The notes: generated by a model not told the origin, from the letters alone. DNA of 64,000 nt from Paralichthys olivaceus (GCF_024713975.1 NC_091110.1:19187501-19251500); one strand, 5' to 3'. Counted from the stretch's first letter, positions 39,931 through 54,910 are shown. Numbers and translations: made by a program.

Positions 39931-42900
39931 TCAGTTTCTTACTGGAGTGATGTTAACAAGTTAACCACCAAGACAACAAACATTAAGTCAGAGTCATCCG
40001 TCCCTGCAGCCAGTCAGCTGGTCGGTGAGGGGAGTGACTTCCTCTGTGCTCCGCTGCCTCCAGCTGAACTAGTCATCCACTCATCCAGTGACCCAGCCTC
40101 AGTCCGTCATTCATTCACACGCTGGCTGGGTGTGGATGCAGGGCTGCTGGTCAGCTGTCGTTCTCCCTCAGGATCTCACACTGTTGATTCAACAGCGGAG
40201 CCACTGAGAGGTAAGCAGCTCGGAGAATCAGCAGGATGTTTGTTTGGTCTGTTTGTCCAGTTGCAGCTCAGGTTTGTGTGCGACAGAGACAGAGGGTTCA
40301 GTGGACGACAGGAGTTTATAGTCGGGTATCTGAGGGATGTGATCGCACCCTTTCCTTCAAGCCGGTCGTGAACTGTCTCTCATGCTCGGTCTCATGACGG
40401 TGGTGATGATCTGAGGGAGAGTCAGAGGCTGATTAGAAAACAGGGCATCGGGTTTAAAAACCTTTTATTGAGCGTCATCTGAAACGAGTTCCAAGAGAAG
40501 TCACACTCACATTATTTAGATAATTAATTCTGCATTAAATGGACAAACATCTCCTGAAATGATAAATGTGGCTTTGTGCTTTAGGAGAGAAAATGACAAC
40601 CCATTTTAAAGTGCATCACTTTTTGAAACGGCTCAGACGAAAGTAAAAACACGTTAGAACTCGATCTGTGACGAGCAGGCGGTTAATGTGCACCGGTCTT
40701 TCCTCTGAGATGTTGAGGGAGGATGATGCAAAGTTCCTGCTCTGACGGCAAATGTTTGAAACTTGTGTGTTTTCTTTTGAAACAGATTTTGAGACAGTAA
40801 AGTGGCCAAAAGCTGTTTTCAACTTGTTTATCTACGTTCATTTCTTTTTCATTTTTATAAGAAAAGATTATTTTATTTTGGGAAGTGAAAGAACCCCAAA
40901 GCCCCCTCCTGGTGACGGCCCTGCGGTGAACGGTGAATGTGCGACCAACCACTGGTTCCATTGTTTGTTCAACAGCAACTTGAAAAAATGTTTTATTCAA
41001 TTTTTCATTCAGGTTTTAACTTTAATATAAATAATGTTAATGTGTAAATACAGTAGTTACGTTGTGATGTCACTACGATGTAAATGGTCGTAACACCTAA
41101 TTGAGAATTATTTGCTACCTTAGCTCTGGCTGGCTAGCTTGTTAGCAGTTAGCTCCGCAGCAGAGACTGTGATGGACGACACGACGGCTCCCTGAAAGTG
41201 AAACCAAAGCATCTCAGTCGCCTCCTGGTGGCTGTCTGCAGTATAGGTCATGAATCCAGCCTCCTCTATGTTAGCAGATGGGACAAACCGAAAACATTTT
41301 TTTTCCTAAAAGATAGTTTCTGTCATTTTAGGTGTCGGTCTTAAGAGGAAGTGGAGAACAGTCGTCCGTCAGCTCTGCTGCTGCAAATACTCTACCCAGG
41401 ATCAAATGTGTATTAATCCTCCTCTGGAAATAATCCGTATCAAGTGCCCGTCTTTTTCAAAAGCATTTTTAAAGATTGGTTGTTTTCACGTGGAACCTGG
41501 TCCGTCAGGGCAGAGAAGTCAAGAAGTCTAGATGGACAAACTACCCATTGTCTTGATCCTCTCGATGGATTTATCAACAGTAAAAAGAATTTTAGAGAAC
41601 AATCAGTAGCATTTTTCGGTGAATATCGAGTTTTTTCTGTCAAAGACAAAATCTAAGAAGTTAATTCACTGTCTTTTGTGTAGAGACGTCAACTCGCTGC
41701 TGTTGGTGTTTGAAGCTAACTGAAGATTTAAAGTGGAATTTGTTCTGCAGTCAGATTGAGGATCTTCCATGTTTGGAGTGTTTTGTTCTCATCCAGAGAA
41801 AACATAGAGATAGAAAGTGCTGATGATAAACTGATAAATATCTCGTCCTCCTCCTCACGTATCTGAGTTGTTTCCTCTTTCATGATTTATAACACAACTG
41901 AGTTTATGGTAAATATTTGACTTGAGCATTTTACAATAACGGTAAAAACACAGGCTCCATTTTGAAAATAAAAATCACATGAGAGTGTGGGTGTTCGGTT
42001 TGAATCTCCCTGTGGGAATGAGAATGTGGCGTCCTGCTCTCGGGACTAAAGGGAAATGTCAAACCTGAACCGAGGATTTGTTAGACTTTGCAGTTACACC
42101 AACTTCTTTAAGGATAACAGTTTTTAGAACACCATGTTTAGCTACGACATCGTGACTAAATCTAAATTAGCTGCACATGTCTAATTTTATTGGTTGCAAA
42201 GGTTGATGGATTTCTAGCAGAAAACGGAATAACATCTTTAACTCCTCACTATCAAAATAAAGCCAGAATCTCCTGGATACAAACCAAACTCAGAAATATG
42301 AACACGTGAACAAACACCAGCGTGATAAGAACTACCTTAAAAGACAGAAACTATAATTGAGACCCAATTTTTGTCTTTTCAAACTTTAGTTTTGAGTTTA
42401 AGGGGTTTATGATCTATACTGCAGCCAGACACAAGGGGGCGATCAAGGTGCTTTGGCTTCATAGAGTACACAGCGCAACTCTTCTGAATTTGTCACATTT
42501 TCTAAATGTGTTTTAAAAACTATTTCATTAGAACAGAAGCAAAAAATTGAGTAAAATTGGTATTTTAAGGCTTTTGGGATTTTAAATTAAAACTCTTTGC
42601 TGCAGTAAAGCTGAATTTCTTATGTGGTGAAATTGGATCAGTTCCTCTGCCTTAGGCACAGAGTCCACGTGGGACTGTGGTGGATTTCCACTCATTTAAT
42701 CGACTCATTTGTAATAAAGCAGCAGGAGAAAGAGCGGAGGTTTACATCTTTGGAAGGATTTTTCTCTCCGTTAAAAATCTCTGGGTATGTGTTTGGATAA
42801 AATATATATTTTCGTTTGTTTTTTCTTCCAAATTCCAAATAAAAATACCGTAATTTGAATCGTGTATTTATCATACACCTTGAATAAGAAGTAAGAAAAC

Positions 42901-45900
42901 TGGAATGTCATCCAGTAGAGCGTCCACCTCCACCAACATTCAGCAGCCTCTCTCTGCTGAATGTTGGTGAACGTCCCTTGAGTGTTTGAAACTCCTCGGC
43001 ACTAGTTTGATGATCAGTTGCCAACGACCAGCGGCTGTTGTCTTCAGTTGTGTAGCTTAGCATCAACTGGTGTTTTGCTCTTTTAATCACAAGACACAGT
43101 CTGATAAAGAAGGCATGTGTCACCATTTTTTTAATATAATAACCCTCGGTGAAGTTCCACATGCTTCTGGAAATGTAACAACATATAACTCAAAGTTCAC
43201 TTGACCTCTGGGCCTTAAACACGATCAGAGAGGGAAACCCTTAGTTGGATTAAGAGGCGGAAAACCAGACGGTGATAAATTAGAGTTGGAGAGTTTCTAC
43301 ACGTCTCTGAAGGTTGAGTGTTCAGTGAATCTGCTTTAGGACCCAGCGGACATCAGGAGTAGGGCGGGCTCGGCTCCGGCTGATAATGATGTGTGTTTCT
43401 CTCGTGTCCTGAGGCGATCATCGGGATCGCAAAATGAAGTCAGCTGACTGGTCACGTGACCTCTGGCTCGATGAGGCCAAGTGTGCTGAGGGAGAAGCAG
43501 AGAAGAGATGAGGATTTAAGAAGAGGCGAGTTAACGATGAGGAAAGAAACGATGGAAATGAGTTTAACAAATAAAGACTTGATTGGAACTAATCCTCCAC
43601 TAATGTTGTAAATGATGACTGACTGTATTCAGCTGTAACAGTCTCCAGGCTCCTGGGTTTGTAAATATTGGCTCATTGTTATGAAGGAACAGCTGAACTG
43701 AAGAGGAGCCGTTGATTTTACACCAGTTCAAGATCGTGGAAGAATCTTCAGTCCATGGTTTTAGCTCCGTCTCACGTCCTTCGCTCATCGTCTCTTGAGT
43801 GTGTTAACTGTAACCGGGTTAAAGGTGGAGTCATGAGACCAGCAGGTTGCAGCACAATGTTCAGTTGTGTGTCTCCACATTAGTTTGAATTCCACGGTGT
43901 TTCCTTTTGATTTGTATTTGATTAAGTTTCATGTGGCCGGGCGTAATGGGATTTGGCGCTTCCACTTGAAAAGGTTTCCGATCGGAATTTAAAGATTGTC
44001 GGTCAAAGTGTGAACTGTCGGTGACTCGGTTGTGTTTTTCTGTTCGGCGTTAATGTTGCCGTCTGTTTGGTTGAATCTCTCCCAGCAAGTCCAACTTTCA
44101 CCCACTCTACGAAGTGAGGATTCATTTCCTGCAGGATGGATTTTACCTGGTGATCCTTTTACCGCCAGCAGCAAATAAATCTGCCTTCAAACTAATGATA
44201 TTCACATCAGCCGCAGTTCTCCTTCAAGGCTAATTAGCAAATCTTACCACACTTTCTGTTGGAATCCAATTCTGAATAGTTAAAAAGACCAGAACCTTCA
44301 GAACCTTCAACCTTCTGAATTGGCAGCTGATTGTTCTGTGCTTTAATAAACGATGATCCCTCCTTGTCAAACATTTATAATAACAAACCTCTTCTACCTC
44401 TTTGTATTATTATTTTATATCCACGCTGACCTTTGAGATCCAGCTGTCTGTACAGATGTTAGCCCACCTGCTGCCAGGTGTTTCATATTCTATCTGATCA
44501 GACTCTGTGGTTACGAGATTAATCCAAACTAACACTGGTAAGAATTTACCCTGAAGAAACATCGACACACGAGTCCAGCGATGTTTGGATAAAAGAAATG
44601 AGAATAAATGAAAGTAGCAGCAAGTGTCACTGTCGACTCAAATTCTGCCAAGTGGGTCTGAGATGGAGAAAGGTTCGGGACAGTCTGAGGGGTAAACCTG
44701 GAGGACGTCTGGACAAATGAGATCATCAAGGGCCGGCCTCCGTCCCAGCGGTTATTGATCTTTGGCTCTGGGCGATGGATTGGTAACGACATCAAGGGCC
44801 GTCAGCAGCGTCCACAGAACAGCTGCAGCAAATTAGTTTGTCGTCTGATTTGGTTAAAACGTTTCACGAGGCCACGACAGTCAAACACAAAGGTCACTGA
44901 CAAATGTCGCCCGACCTTTTAACAGAAGCTTTTGAGCAACAGTTTGTGGGGACATCTTAAAACACACAACTCATCATTTATCCAACCTCACAGCCTTTAT
45001 GAGAGCAAAATATCTATGTACTCTCTGTAGGTGAGTTTAAAGTTCTGACACTGGGAACAAATGTCCCCTCAGCAGATTGAAGAATTGTTTACCATTCACA
45101 GGATGGATGTTTACTTCCCTCGGGTGACTCCAGAAACGACAACAGCCTGAAGCGCTAACAAACCAAGCATCGACGCAAGCAGCTTTGACAATGGCCCCTC
45201 AGAAGTTAAATACCTTGTGGCCTTTGTTGTCGTGCTAAGAATCGAACTCACGCGTTGGAATGGAGATCGTTCGTCGGTGCACTGATGTGCTCGTAACTCG
45301 AGACTTTCCTCCAGCTTTCGTAGCTTCAGCATTCACCTTCGCCTTTATTAATATGTTCACTTGTTAATGTTTGGGCTCCCACAGTGTTTCAGTAGTAAGC
45401 AGCCATTGGTGTGTTGTACTTGAAATGACGTGTGGTCACGTCAGGTGCATGTTGGGGCATTGGCAACTTGACGCAGTGGAAAGGAAACTTTTTCTAAAGT
45501 CGGAGCACATCTGGCTTTTGATGGGTAGTGGGAGATGTCACTCTGATTGGTTAGTTGCACACTACACACAAAAACATCCACAATTAATAAAGACAGTCAG
45601 TAAAAAACCTTCTGCACCGTTTGTCTGAGTGAAGGTAGATTTGGAAACGTCCTAAATGCACTTGCTCGATGTGCTTCAGAGAGTTTTTAATATCAGCTGT
45701 AAAGTTTCTGTTTCCAAAGCTGTTTACGACCTCTGTCTGTCTCTGAGATCGAGGACATCCAGTCTTTTATTTCATCCTAACAGCCAAGTGTAAAACTCAG
45801 CTCTCTAAGGTCACAACGTTTGAATTCTCTGCTCATAATGGAATCGTATTTGTATTTAATTGCTGGAAACAGACTTCTGAATGCACGGTGTGTGTGATGA

Positions 45901-48900
45901 ATCCGTGTGTCGGTGGAAATTACACAGAAATACTGCGATATAGCTAAAAGGAAATGTTAACAGATGAAGATGGTGAAAACTTACTGGTGGTAGTTGTAGT
46001 AATAGTACATGTACTACTATCACCAAATATTTGCAAGCTGCTGGAATGTTTGTGTGTAGACTGTTTGTTTGTTTTTCAGCAGGATTACTCAAAAACTGCT
46101 GAATGCGTTCACAACACTTGGTCGAATTGACCTTGTTGAGAAGAATTTCAGGGGACTGATATCTGTGAGTGTGGGTTGGTGCAGCTTGTTTGAATTTTCT
46201 GTACTTTCTTTGAGGAGTATTTTCTTTTGGAATTGAAAAACTCTTCAGAATCAACACACGGTCATCTCTGAGTGAGAGCCAGCTGGTGCAGATCCACATT
46301 AACACTGGATCCAGTGGTTTCATAGGGGTGAAGGAGTCATGTGGATTAGATGCAGGGTTTAAAGGGACTGTTGGGTCTCACCTCCACTGGGCGTCATTCT
46401 ACTTCGTCTTGTTTGCTTCAGCTCTCGGTGGAAAACAAATATTTCTGACCTGTGTTTATCAGACTACTAAACCAACACGAGGAGCCAGCTTTTCCAGAAC
46501 AGGACGTCTGTTTTCTTGAATAATCGCAGTCAGCGCTCTGAAGATGTGAGTTTGGTAATTTCCACAACAAATATGCAGATATGGAGAAAAGTTCTATTTC
46601 ATTTCCGATGCTAGAGTTTAATTTCTCGGTGATAAAGATTAATCTGCCGCCTCAAAGTTACAGGAACACCAGTTTAAATATTCATGTTGTTTCACTCAAG
46701 TATTCATTTTACTACAGCGACATGTTGTATGAGCTTGTAGTATTAATTAAAATGAGCAGTATTCATTTTAATATTTATAACTGGATCACATATGAATGAG
46801 TCTGAAAGTACTGATGCTTGTTGTTATCTGTCATGTGAAGGATAAGAAAGGAGGAAACACTGCAGCCTCCTGATAGACACACACACACACACCAGTCATT
46901 TCTTCTCTGTCCTGAAGGACTAGATTGTCGTCGACTCCTCCGATTGTCTCGTCTCCGGTTTATCTCCCCTCTCTCTCCTGTTGTGTGTGATTGCTCATAC
47001 ATTTTTAATGTCTCTTTGTGCTTTATGGTTTTGTTCTTGTTCGTTGTATTGAGATGCAGGAACCAGGGAAAACCTGTCCTCCACAATCTGTACGTGACAA
47101 AGCTTCTTTTTACTGTGTGAACACAGTCAAGATAAATTCAACCTTATTAGTGAACAATAGTTGTTAGCAGACAGTTGCGCACTTAGACATCCATCTTGGC
47201 CACCAAATTAATGAAAGTCCAATATTCCCTCTCTTTTAGCTCCGGTTCTTTTCTGCCTCTTCTGCATTAAAGTACCCTACCTATAATTCCAATGTGGGTT
47301 TTTAGAGGTTTGTTTTGGCTGAAAACATCTGCTGCTTCCATTAAAGCAGCAGTTAGAATCAATTAGTGAAGATGTTGTTGGCTGAGCAGTTAAAGAAATA
47401 AAATGAAACTCACCAAAAAGTACCATAAAGCCAAATTTGGCCTTGTTGATGTTTTAAAAAATATTTTTAAGATGAATCCCAGATTAGAAACACACTGGTT
47501 GAATTAATGGTTGTATAAAATGAATATATATATATATTAATAAATATAGATCTCTTACTTCTCCACCACCTCTAACTAAACATTTAGAAATAATAATATT
47601 CTCTACAGTTTGGTCCCGTGCTTTCGTTCATTGTAAGGATGAGTGTCAGCTGACCGAGCTGCTGGTTCACCCTCAGGGAATCATGACTGACACTGATCAC
47701 GCTACAGACACTGCTGCTTTTCCACCAGTGACGACAGATCAATAAGCTCAAATCCTCCCCCTTGTCTCACCCCCGACCCTCACACCCCCTGGAGGGCTTC
47801 ATTAACACCACGACAGTTCGATGCTAAAGTGACAAATACATGAAACCTTCTGTGAGCAGTTTCCTCGACAGAAGGAACATTTCTAAATTATTTTAAATGA
47901 GCTTATTAGCTATTTTCCTTTACTCTGAAAACATTGGTTTTAAATTATTAATCCCGCCCAGTGAGACTGTATTTATTTAATGAATTACATTGGAAAGGTC
48001 TGGTTTGTTCGAACCCACAGTTAGAATATAACAGTAAATCCACTGTGACGTGTTGTTTACCATAATGTGTTGTGGTGTTTTCCCACACACCAGCATGGAG
48101 CAGCATTAGCAGTCATTTGCAAACTGTGATGGGAAGTAAAAGTTTTAACAGCCGCTGCTTTATTGCACTTTTTACGCCACAGAACGGTTTATCTCTCGGC
48201 AGCATCAGAGGAAATGACGAGATTTCACCTTAATCCAAGTGTTTATCTTCGCTATGGTGGACACTTTTAGGACGTCTTAAATTCTGTCTGTTTGTTTAAG
48301 TCAGTTTCTGTAGGAGTCTGTAACAAAAGGACTTTACTTCTCACCTGATTTATAACGTCAGTAAACATTTATTCTCAGGAGTTTATGTCTCAGTCTCTAG
48401 TTTCAAGACTTCTTCAACACCGCTGATGTTCGTTTTGTAAATTATGATCATTAAGAGTCAAATAAACCATGAAGCACCGGACGTATTGGGGCGTGGATAC
48501 AGTGTGATTGACGGCTAGTACCGTCCAATGGGTGTAGGTGGGCGTGCAGTGTCAGTCAGGCTCCACCCCCTTCTTTCTCCAAATATGGTTAATTATGGTC
48601 TTAAAAAAAAACCAAGATGACACTGGACAAATTGTGGTCAGGGTGTGCTTTAGCATGCTAACACGCTAATGTTAATGGTAACATGGAATTTAAATTACAA
48701 TTAGCATAGATATGGTGTTATTGTAAACCGCTAATGAATAAGCTAACGTGAAGCCCTGACATCTCCTCAGGGTTCGTCTTTAATCCAAAGTCTTCAGAAA
48801 GTCGATGTAATCTCTCACTAAACATTCCTTCCATTGGTTCATTGTGCTCCAGGGGTTTTACAACAATCCATGTTCCAAGATAAATGAGTATCTGTGCCGG

Positions 48901-51099
48901 CGCTCGCCGTGAGAGGCTGAAGCCTTGGTGACTTTAACAAAATTAAACAATGATTTATTTGTCCGCGCGCGCAAAAATTACAGCTCCCATGAAAATGTAC
49001 CAGTGGAGCAGCAGTGTGTGGTGAAGTCATTGTAACTTGGGCTCATTAGATCCAGTTTGGTCGTCCTGTGTGGTCTTTCCAACATTCTCACTGTAATCTG
49101 TGGCCGTGTCCTGCTTTGATTGAATAATAATAATAATTATTATAACAGCCGCTGCAAAGCGCTTTACCAAGAGGACGAGTAAAAACACTAAACAAGCAAA
49201 ATAACACAATTTCATTTCAAATCAAATACAGCAAATGATAATGTACAAAATCTAAAATCAAAGATCTTCGGCCACTTAACTCACAAATGGTCTCATTCTG
49301 TCAAGCTGCTGATGTAATGCTGAGAGAGGCATGAGGCACGGAGATAAAACCAGTAGTTTTATACAAATAATGAGGTCTTTTATTGTCCATGTGACACCTT
49401 TGAGTGAAGACGCAGTATAATTCCCTGGCTGTGATTCTAGTGAATGGTTTTACTGTCGATGGAGTCATGTCAAAGGTATGAACCGCAGCAATAATTAACT
49501 TTAATGTGATTTAGCTTTAACGTGCTGGAGCGTCTACAGCTGCTCCTTCAAGTCTCGATTACTGCAAACAGCCGCTATTTATACAAACCTGAGTTGTAAT
49601 AAGAATTGATGATTGAATATATATATATATATATATATAAACTGTAGATCAGACGTCGGTGTACCTCTGGTTCTCACTGTACCGCCTCAGATACAGTGAG
49701 GTTATTGTGAGGCGATCAGAGCGGCTGCTTCATCACTGTCCACGTTGCAAGAAAGCCCAGTGTTCTATGTGCTTCCTCTCAGCTGAGTGAATTAGAGTCT
49801 TGTGATCCCTGCTCTAAATATACCACATTCAGCCATGAGGCAAACAGACGACGGCAGCTCACTGGATAATTTGAGAATTTTACATGAAAACAACATTCCT
49901 CTTATTTATAGATGCCATCAACACCGTTTGGCTCGAGGCCGTTGGCCTCACGGAGCTGCTGCTGCTGTGGTCGTGGACTGGTGGTCTTCACCTCAACAGT
50001 TGAAACCACATCATCTACATCCGCGTTTTAATTGTCAACGTCCTGTGGTGCGTTACCGCCGCCGGCAGCTGTGGATCAGCCGCGGATCATAAATTGTTGT
50101 CAATCGCCTGCGAACAAATACAGTTTGACCTTGTGAGCTCGATACGAGGGAATCGGTCCCTCCCATGTTCCTCCTGCGTGTTTTTCTAACGTGACATCCA
50201 CACGAAGACGCATCAACAAGTTTGCAAAACGCTGCAGGTCCCGTTTTAGTTTGAAAACTGCGGCTGCGTTTCAGTCTGGAGGAGCTGAAATTCAGATTTT
50301 TTTTGGGGGGGAAATTATGACACAACCACTTGGTTATGGGTCTTTTCGGTCACGACGTAGCCTTCGCTGATTCATCGGGCCGCTGTCACACGATCCCCCT
50401 TCATGAAGAAAACAATCGGCCTCAGCTGCCAGTGGAGAACACGACATGGAGAATCAATTAGAAGTGTCACTGACCCTGTTGTCTTTACTGTTTATACAAC
50501 TGTTTGAATGTGGAGGAGAGCTGCTGTTACATAAGGAGTCTGTTTATGAGTGAGCGGTCATGTGATGTGTTTTTAAGGATTCAAACTGATTCACAGTGTG
50601 GAGATCGATTTAGTTTGAAAAAAAAAGTTTTTTGGGGGGAAGAATTCTCAACAGTTCTGTGGATTTGTAACAGCGGCAGCTCTTCTTGTTCGCGTGTGGC
50701 TGCAGAGGGCGCTGTTCCTCTGGATGAGTTAATCAGTGTTGCTTTAACTACTTTATTTCCGTGTCCCTAAAGTTTTCAGTTTCAGTTTTAACTGAGTTCA
50801 CAGAAAGTTCACACAAACAATTAACCGCTGCAGCTGTCGCTAATCTGTTATCATCACCTCGGGGCTCGTGTGGGGACGAAGACTCCAACTCTGAATTAGA
50901 ATTTCACATTTTAATACTCGTTTCTTTCTTTTGCAATAATTGTTGATAAATTACAACATTTCTAACTTTACAATAAACGTTCTGGAGTAAAAAGTAGAAA
51001 ATGTCTTCAGGTAAAGTTACATAAAATGGAAATTGTACCGAAGGACGTAACATTTATATGCTGCTCTTTTTCTGTATTTCTGCACTGACCCCCCCTCTG

Positions 51100-51185
<86 letters not shown>
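51100..51185. repeat. (CA)n microsatellite upstream of the rab27b ATG exon
   Basis: About 84 bases of uninterrupted CA, ending about 78 bases before the acceptor of the rab27b ATG exon. Confidence 0.95.
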
Positions 51186-51188
<3 letters not shown>

Positions 51189-51284
51189 TCTGTTGGAGGC
51201 TGACACTGTGAGTTTCTCAGTGTATCTGTGTGTTAACCCACATCTCTGTGTGTTTTCCCGCAGGTTGATATCGTGGTCATCACT

Positions 51285-52080
51285 ATGACTGATGGGGATT
51301 ATGACTACCTTATAAAACTCCTTGCCCTGGGGGACTCCGGCGTGGGGAAGACCACCTTCTTGTACCGATACACAGACAACAAGTTCAACCCCAAGTTCAT
51401 CACCACAGTCGGTATCGACTTCAGGGAAAAGAGAGTGGTGAGTTCTCACCGGTGTAAAAATATAAGCTTCAGAGGATGAGGTCTGGTTACCACAGCTACT
51501 GAGGTTTTTTAGTTTTAAACAAGCAGTGAGTCAGGTTAGATTACAGTTTTATTTATAAAGCACATTTCATACACAGAAGTAGATTCACTGATTAAGAGTT
51601 TAAAAAGGAAAAAAAATACAAGTTGAAAGAGATAGAACTGTGTAAAATAATAGAAAACGTAGTACGACCTTGTAAAATAATTTGTTTAAAGACACTTGTG
51701 AATGAAAAACAGTAGATGTTGAGTCACAGTCGAGGAGATGGAATGAAAAGATGGTTCAGGTTAACGTGTTCGTTTCAGTTGCATTAAAAAGATGAAAAAG
51801 AAACGTCATCGCACCTCCATCGCTCGCTTCTTCTCCCGGTGTCTCCTCACATGGACTCACTGGGACTCTACTCGTGTCACTGTCCATCAACAAAACAATA
51901 CTTGAACAGGAACGAGGGACAAGTTCAACATGTTCTTTATATTCAGCTCATTTTCCTCCTTGTTAACCACAACTGCCCAATAAAGGATTAAAACCCTGAG
52001 ACAGCGACAGACGGCAGCTTCACATATTCACCCGCTGCCTGGTTCTGGATGAAATACCTTGAAAACAAGCTGTGACCTTA

Positions 52081-52137
<57 letters not shown>

Positions 52138-54037
52138 GAGGATGTGAGGTATGATGATCGATCCTATGAGTCATCCAGAGCTGTTGAAGCTGTGTTTTCT
52201 CAGAGGTGTGAGGGATGTGCAGCACCAGGCCCGGCTCACTCCCCGGCTCACTCCCCGGCTCAGATTTTCCACGTATCACACGGCGACGATCTGAATATAT
52301 TTTTCATGATAAGATTCCAGAGACAAACTTAAACATTTTCTCCAGGTCTCAGTGACAGAATCCACGCTGAGAATAAAATCCCCTCAAAGACAAGTCGTCC
52401 CTTGTTTCCCCCGCAGCTCCTTGTGAGTCTGTTTGATTGAATTGCATCTTGCTGTGAGATACTTTCGATGCTCTTGCCTCCGTAATAGAACTCTGAAGAT
52501 GTAGCTTTATATGCAGATACAAATGTTGTTGTGTCTGTGGAATAAAAACTGCTCCCGTCATGTTTCTGTCTCTTCAGGTGTACACAGCGTCCAACCCCAA
52601 TGGGACGACCACAGGGAAAACCTTCAAGGTTCACCTTCAGCTCTGGGACACGGCCGGACAGGAGAGGTGGGCGTGAAACTTTTAACAGTTTCTAAAGGCC
52701 TGATGACTCACTGCAGGATGATGTGGCATTATTTGTATAATTCTGATTCCATTCATTCAGCTCCTGATGAATCCAATAATCTTCTAGCTGTGTTTTAATC
52801 TCGCTGCTGGAAAACGAAGCAGATGAGATTCAGAGGAAACAGGAAAGTTTAGGGAGTAAAAATCTAAAGATGTTAAGATACTTGTGTTACATATTGTATT
52901 TGATGATTATTTGTGGGTCGTTAAGAGCAACCTCTTCCTCTGACATGTAAATCTAAACCTCCACAGTGGTGCCCAGTGGTCCTTAGAGGAACTACACCTC
53001 CCACATAATATGGAGCAGCCCGATGTGCTGTTTTTATCTCTATTTGTTTTTAACCCTGTTTGTTGAATGTTCCAGGTTCCGCAGCCTGACGACGGCGTTC
53101 TTCAGAGACGCCATGGGCTTCCTGCTGATGTTCGATCTCACCAGCCAGCAGAGTTTCCTTAACGTCAGAAACTGGATGAGTATGTTTTTATTTAAAAAAA
53201 GGTTCCTTTGTCGTAGCTGTCAGACATTTTAGGTGTGTGAGGATTCAGATTTATCCGATTTATATTTGCACATCTCATTTGTTCGCCACTGTCGTCTATT
53301 CTCTTTCATTTCCAGGTCAGTTACAGGCCAACGCCTACTGTGAGAACCCAGATATCGTGTTGATAGGAAACAAGGCCGACCTGGCCGACCAGCGGGAGGT
53401 TCAGGAGAAACAGGCCAAAGAGCTGGCCGATAAATACGGGTACTTTTAGTTTTTAATGCACTTAAATTTGCACATGCATTTGTATAGACAGTGAAGCAGC
53501 TGCAACACGTCACATAACACAACAGACCGTCAATGCATGACTTGTCTCCACTTAAACAAATGACTTCCTGGTTAGAGGCAAAGAGCGTTTCCTGGTTCCT
53601 CTCCAGTCGGCAAAACTCGGTCTGATGTTGCCAGGCAACAAAACTCAGTTCAGGGATGTACTCACAGGATAAACATCAGGGACTGATTTACATGTTCAGT
53701 TAATTCAGATATCATGTTTTTAAAGTAAGTCATGTTTACAGATTCATAAATCTATGTACTAAAATTCTAAAATGTGTTAAAAGAAGAAAATCATTCAAAT
53801 TGACTCGTGGAGCTTTTGAATAAAACGTCTTCTGGTCTTGACCCTCACAGGATCCCGTACTTTGAGACGAGTGCGGCCACGGGAACGGAGGTGGACAAGG
53901 CGGTGATAACGCTGCTGGACCTGGTCATGAAGAGGATGGAGCAGTGCGTCGACAAGCCGCCCGCCGAGCCGGCCAACGGTAACGGGGCGGCAAAGCTCAG
54001 CGATGCGCAGCCCAACGAGAAGAAATGTGCGTGTTAG
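51285..54037 (+). CDS. rab27b: Ras-related GTPase Rab27B, complete coding region
   Basis: Rab27 GTPases recruit effectors such as synaptotagmin-like proteins, melanophilin and Munc13-4 to secretory granules, melanosomes and exosome-forming endosomes. Coding exons: 51285-51437, 52578-52666, 53076-53179, 53316-53439 and 53851-54037, giving 657 nt or 218 residues, the same length as human RAB27B. Visible motifs are the P-loop GDSGVGKT at residues 16-23, switch [15 protein letters not shown] for guanine specificity and ETSAA. The C-terminus KKCAC carries the CXC double geranylgeranylation signal. The first 38 residues follow the RAB27B form ([16 protein letters not shown]), whereas RAB27A has [13 protein letters not shown]. 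The ATG exon begins at 51264 after a CAG, so the 5' UTR is spliced. The donor of exon 4 (GTACTT) is weak, but the join restores [11 protein letters not shown] exactly. Confidence 0.96.
52083..52135. repeat. (CA)n microsatellite in a rab27b intron
   Basis: About 52 bases of pure CA in the intron between the first two coding exons. A short direct triplication of cccggctcact follows near 52229-52262. Confidence 0.9.
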
Positions 54038-54609
54038 GTCACGAGGCGTCCGAGGAAACAACCTGTCAGTGCTCGTCCATCGTCACGTTCCCTCCATAGT
54101 TTACTTTCCTCCTCCCGTCATGTTTGATTGCATGTTTCTTTGTCGTCTCTCTAAAACTAACCTTTAACCACCATCTTCTTCTTCTTCTTCTTCTTCTTCT
54201 CTTCCCCTCTGAACTGTCCGCCTCTCTGACAACAGAGCAACCCGACCTCGGGATGAAATTAAAACAGGAGGAAACAGTTGAATGTGCCTCGTTTAAAACA
54301 AGCAGTCGGAGATTCGAGCGCTGTATGTTCCCACCTGCACGGTTCACAGGTGGTTTCATTTCAATTAGTCCAAACTTTTGTTTTTTCAATTTAAATCTGG
54401 TTCTTTTGAGAGTTTCCTCCGGACCAGGCTGAACAACCGAGTGACCGACATTCCCCCGTTTCACACCGTGTTCGATGCTGTACCCGTATTTCCAGAACAC
54501 ACAGCAGCTTTGTGGGATTCTATCGTTTGCAAAATTTGCACAAAATTATGTTTTGCATAACTGACCATTAATACAACACTTAAAAATAGAATAATCGTCA
54601 ATTACAAAA

Positions 54610-54910
54610 ACGTTTCTTAGCAAAACTTTTGTAACTAAACTTTCACATCAAAAGTTTAGCCAACCCAAGTTTAGTTACAAAATTTTAGCTGACAAAAGTT
54701 CAAAAACAAAACTTTTGCTAACAAAGTTTTGCTGACAAAAGTTTAGCTTGGAAAATGTAGTTACAAAAGTTAAGTACAAACATTTAGCTAACAGAAGTTC
54801 GGCTTAAAAAAGTTTAACTAAAAGTTTAGTTATAAAAGTAGAGCCAAACTTTTGTTAGCTAAACCTAATAAAATTTTGCAAACCGGTTAAGTTACAAAGG
54901 TTTAGCAAGA
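54610..54910. repeat. Degenerate palindromic AAAGTTTAGCTAACAAAAG repeat block
   Basis: About 300 bases built from variants of (a)aaagtttagc(t) and its reverse complement (agctaaacttttg), interleaved with acaaaa linkers and present in both orientations. At least 12 recognisable copies occur without a fixed period. Neighbouring opposite copies could fold into hairpins in the RNA or DNA. Confidence 0.75.

Noticed and set aside
39904-40371. 155-codon plus-strand frame in the rab27b intron
   Set aside because: It starts with TTG, not ATG, runs out of a TAGT/CAGT-rich simple stretch, and shows no recognisable domain, splice support or upstream promoter.
51285-54037. Rab27A as the identity of the GTPase
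   Set aside because: The N-terminus, the NKFNPKF segment and the CXC context match the RAB27B form. RAB27A-specific residues are absent.
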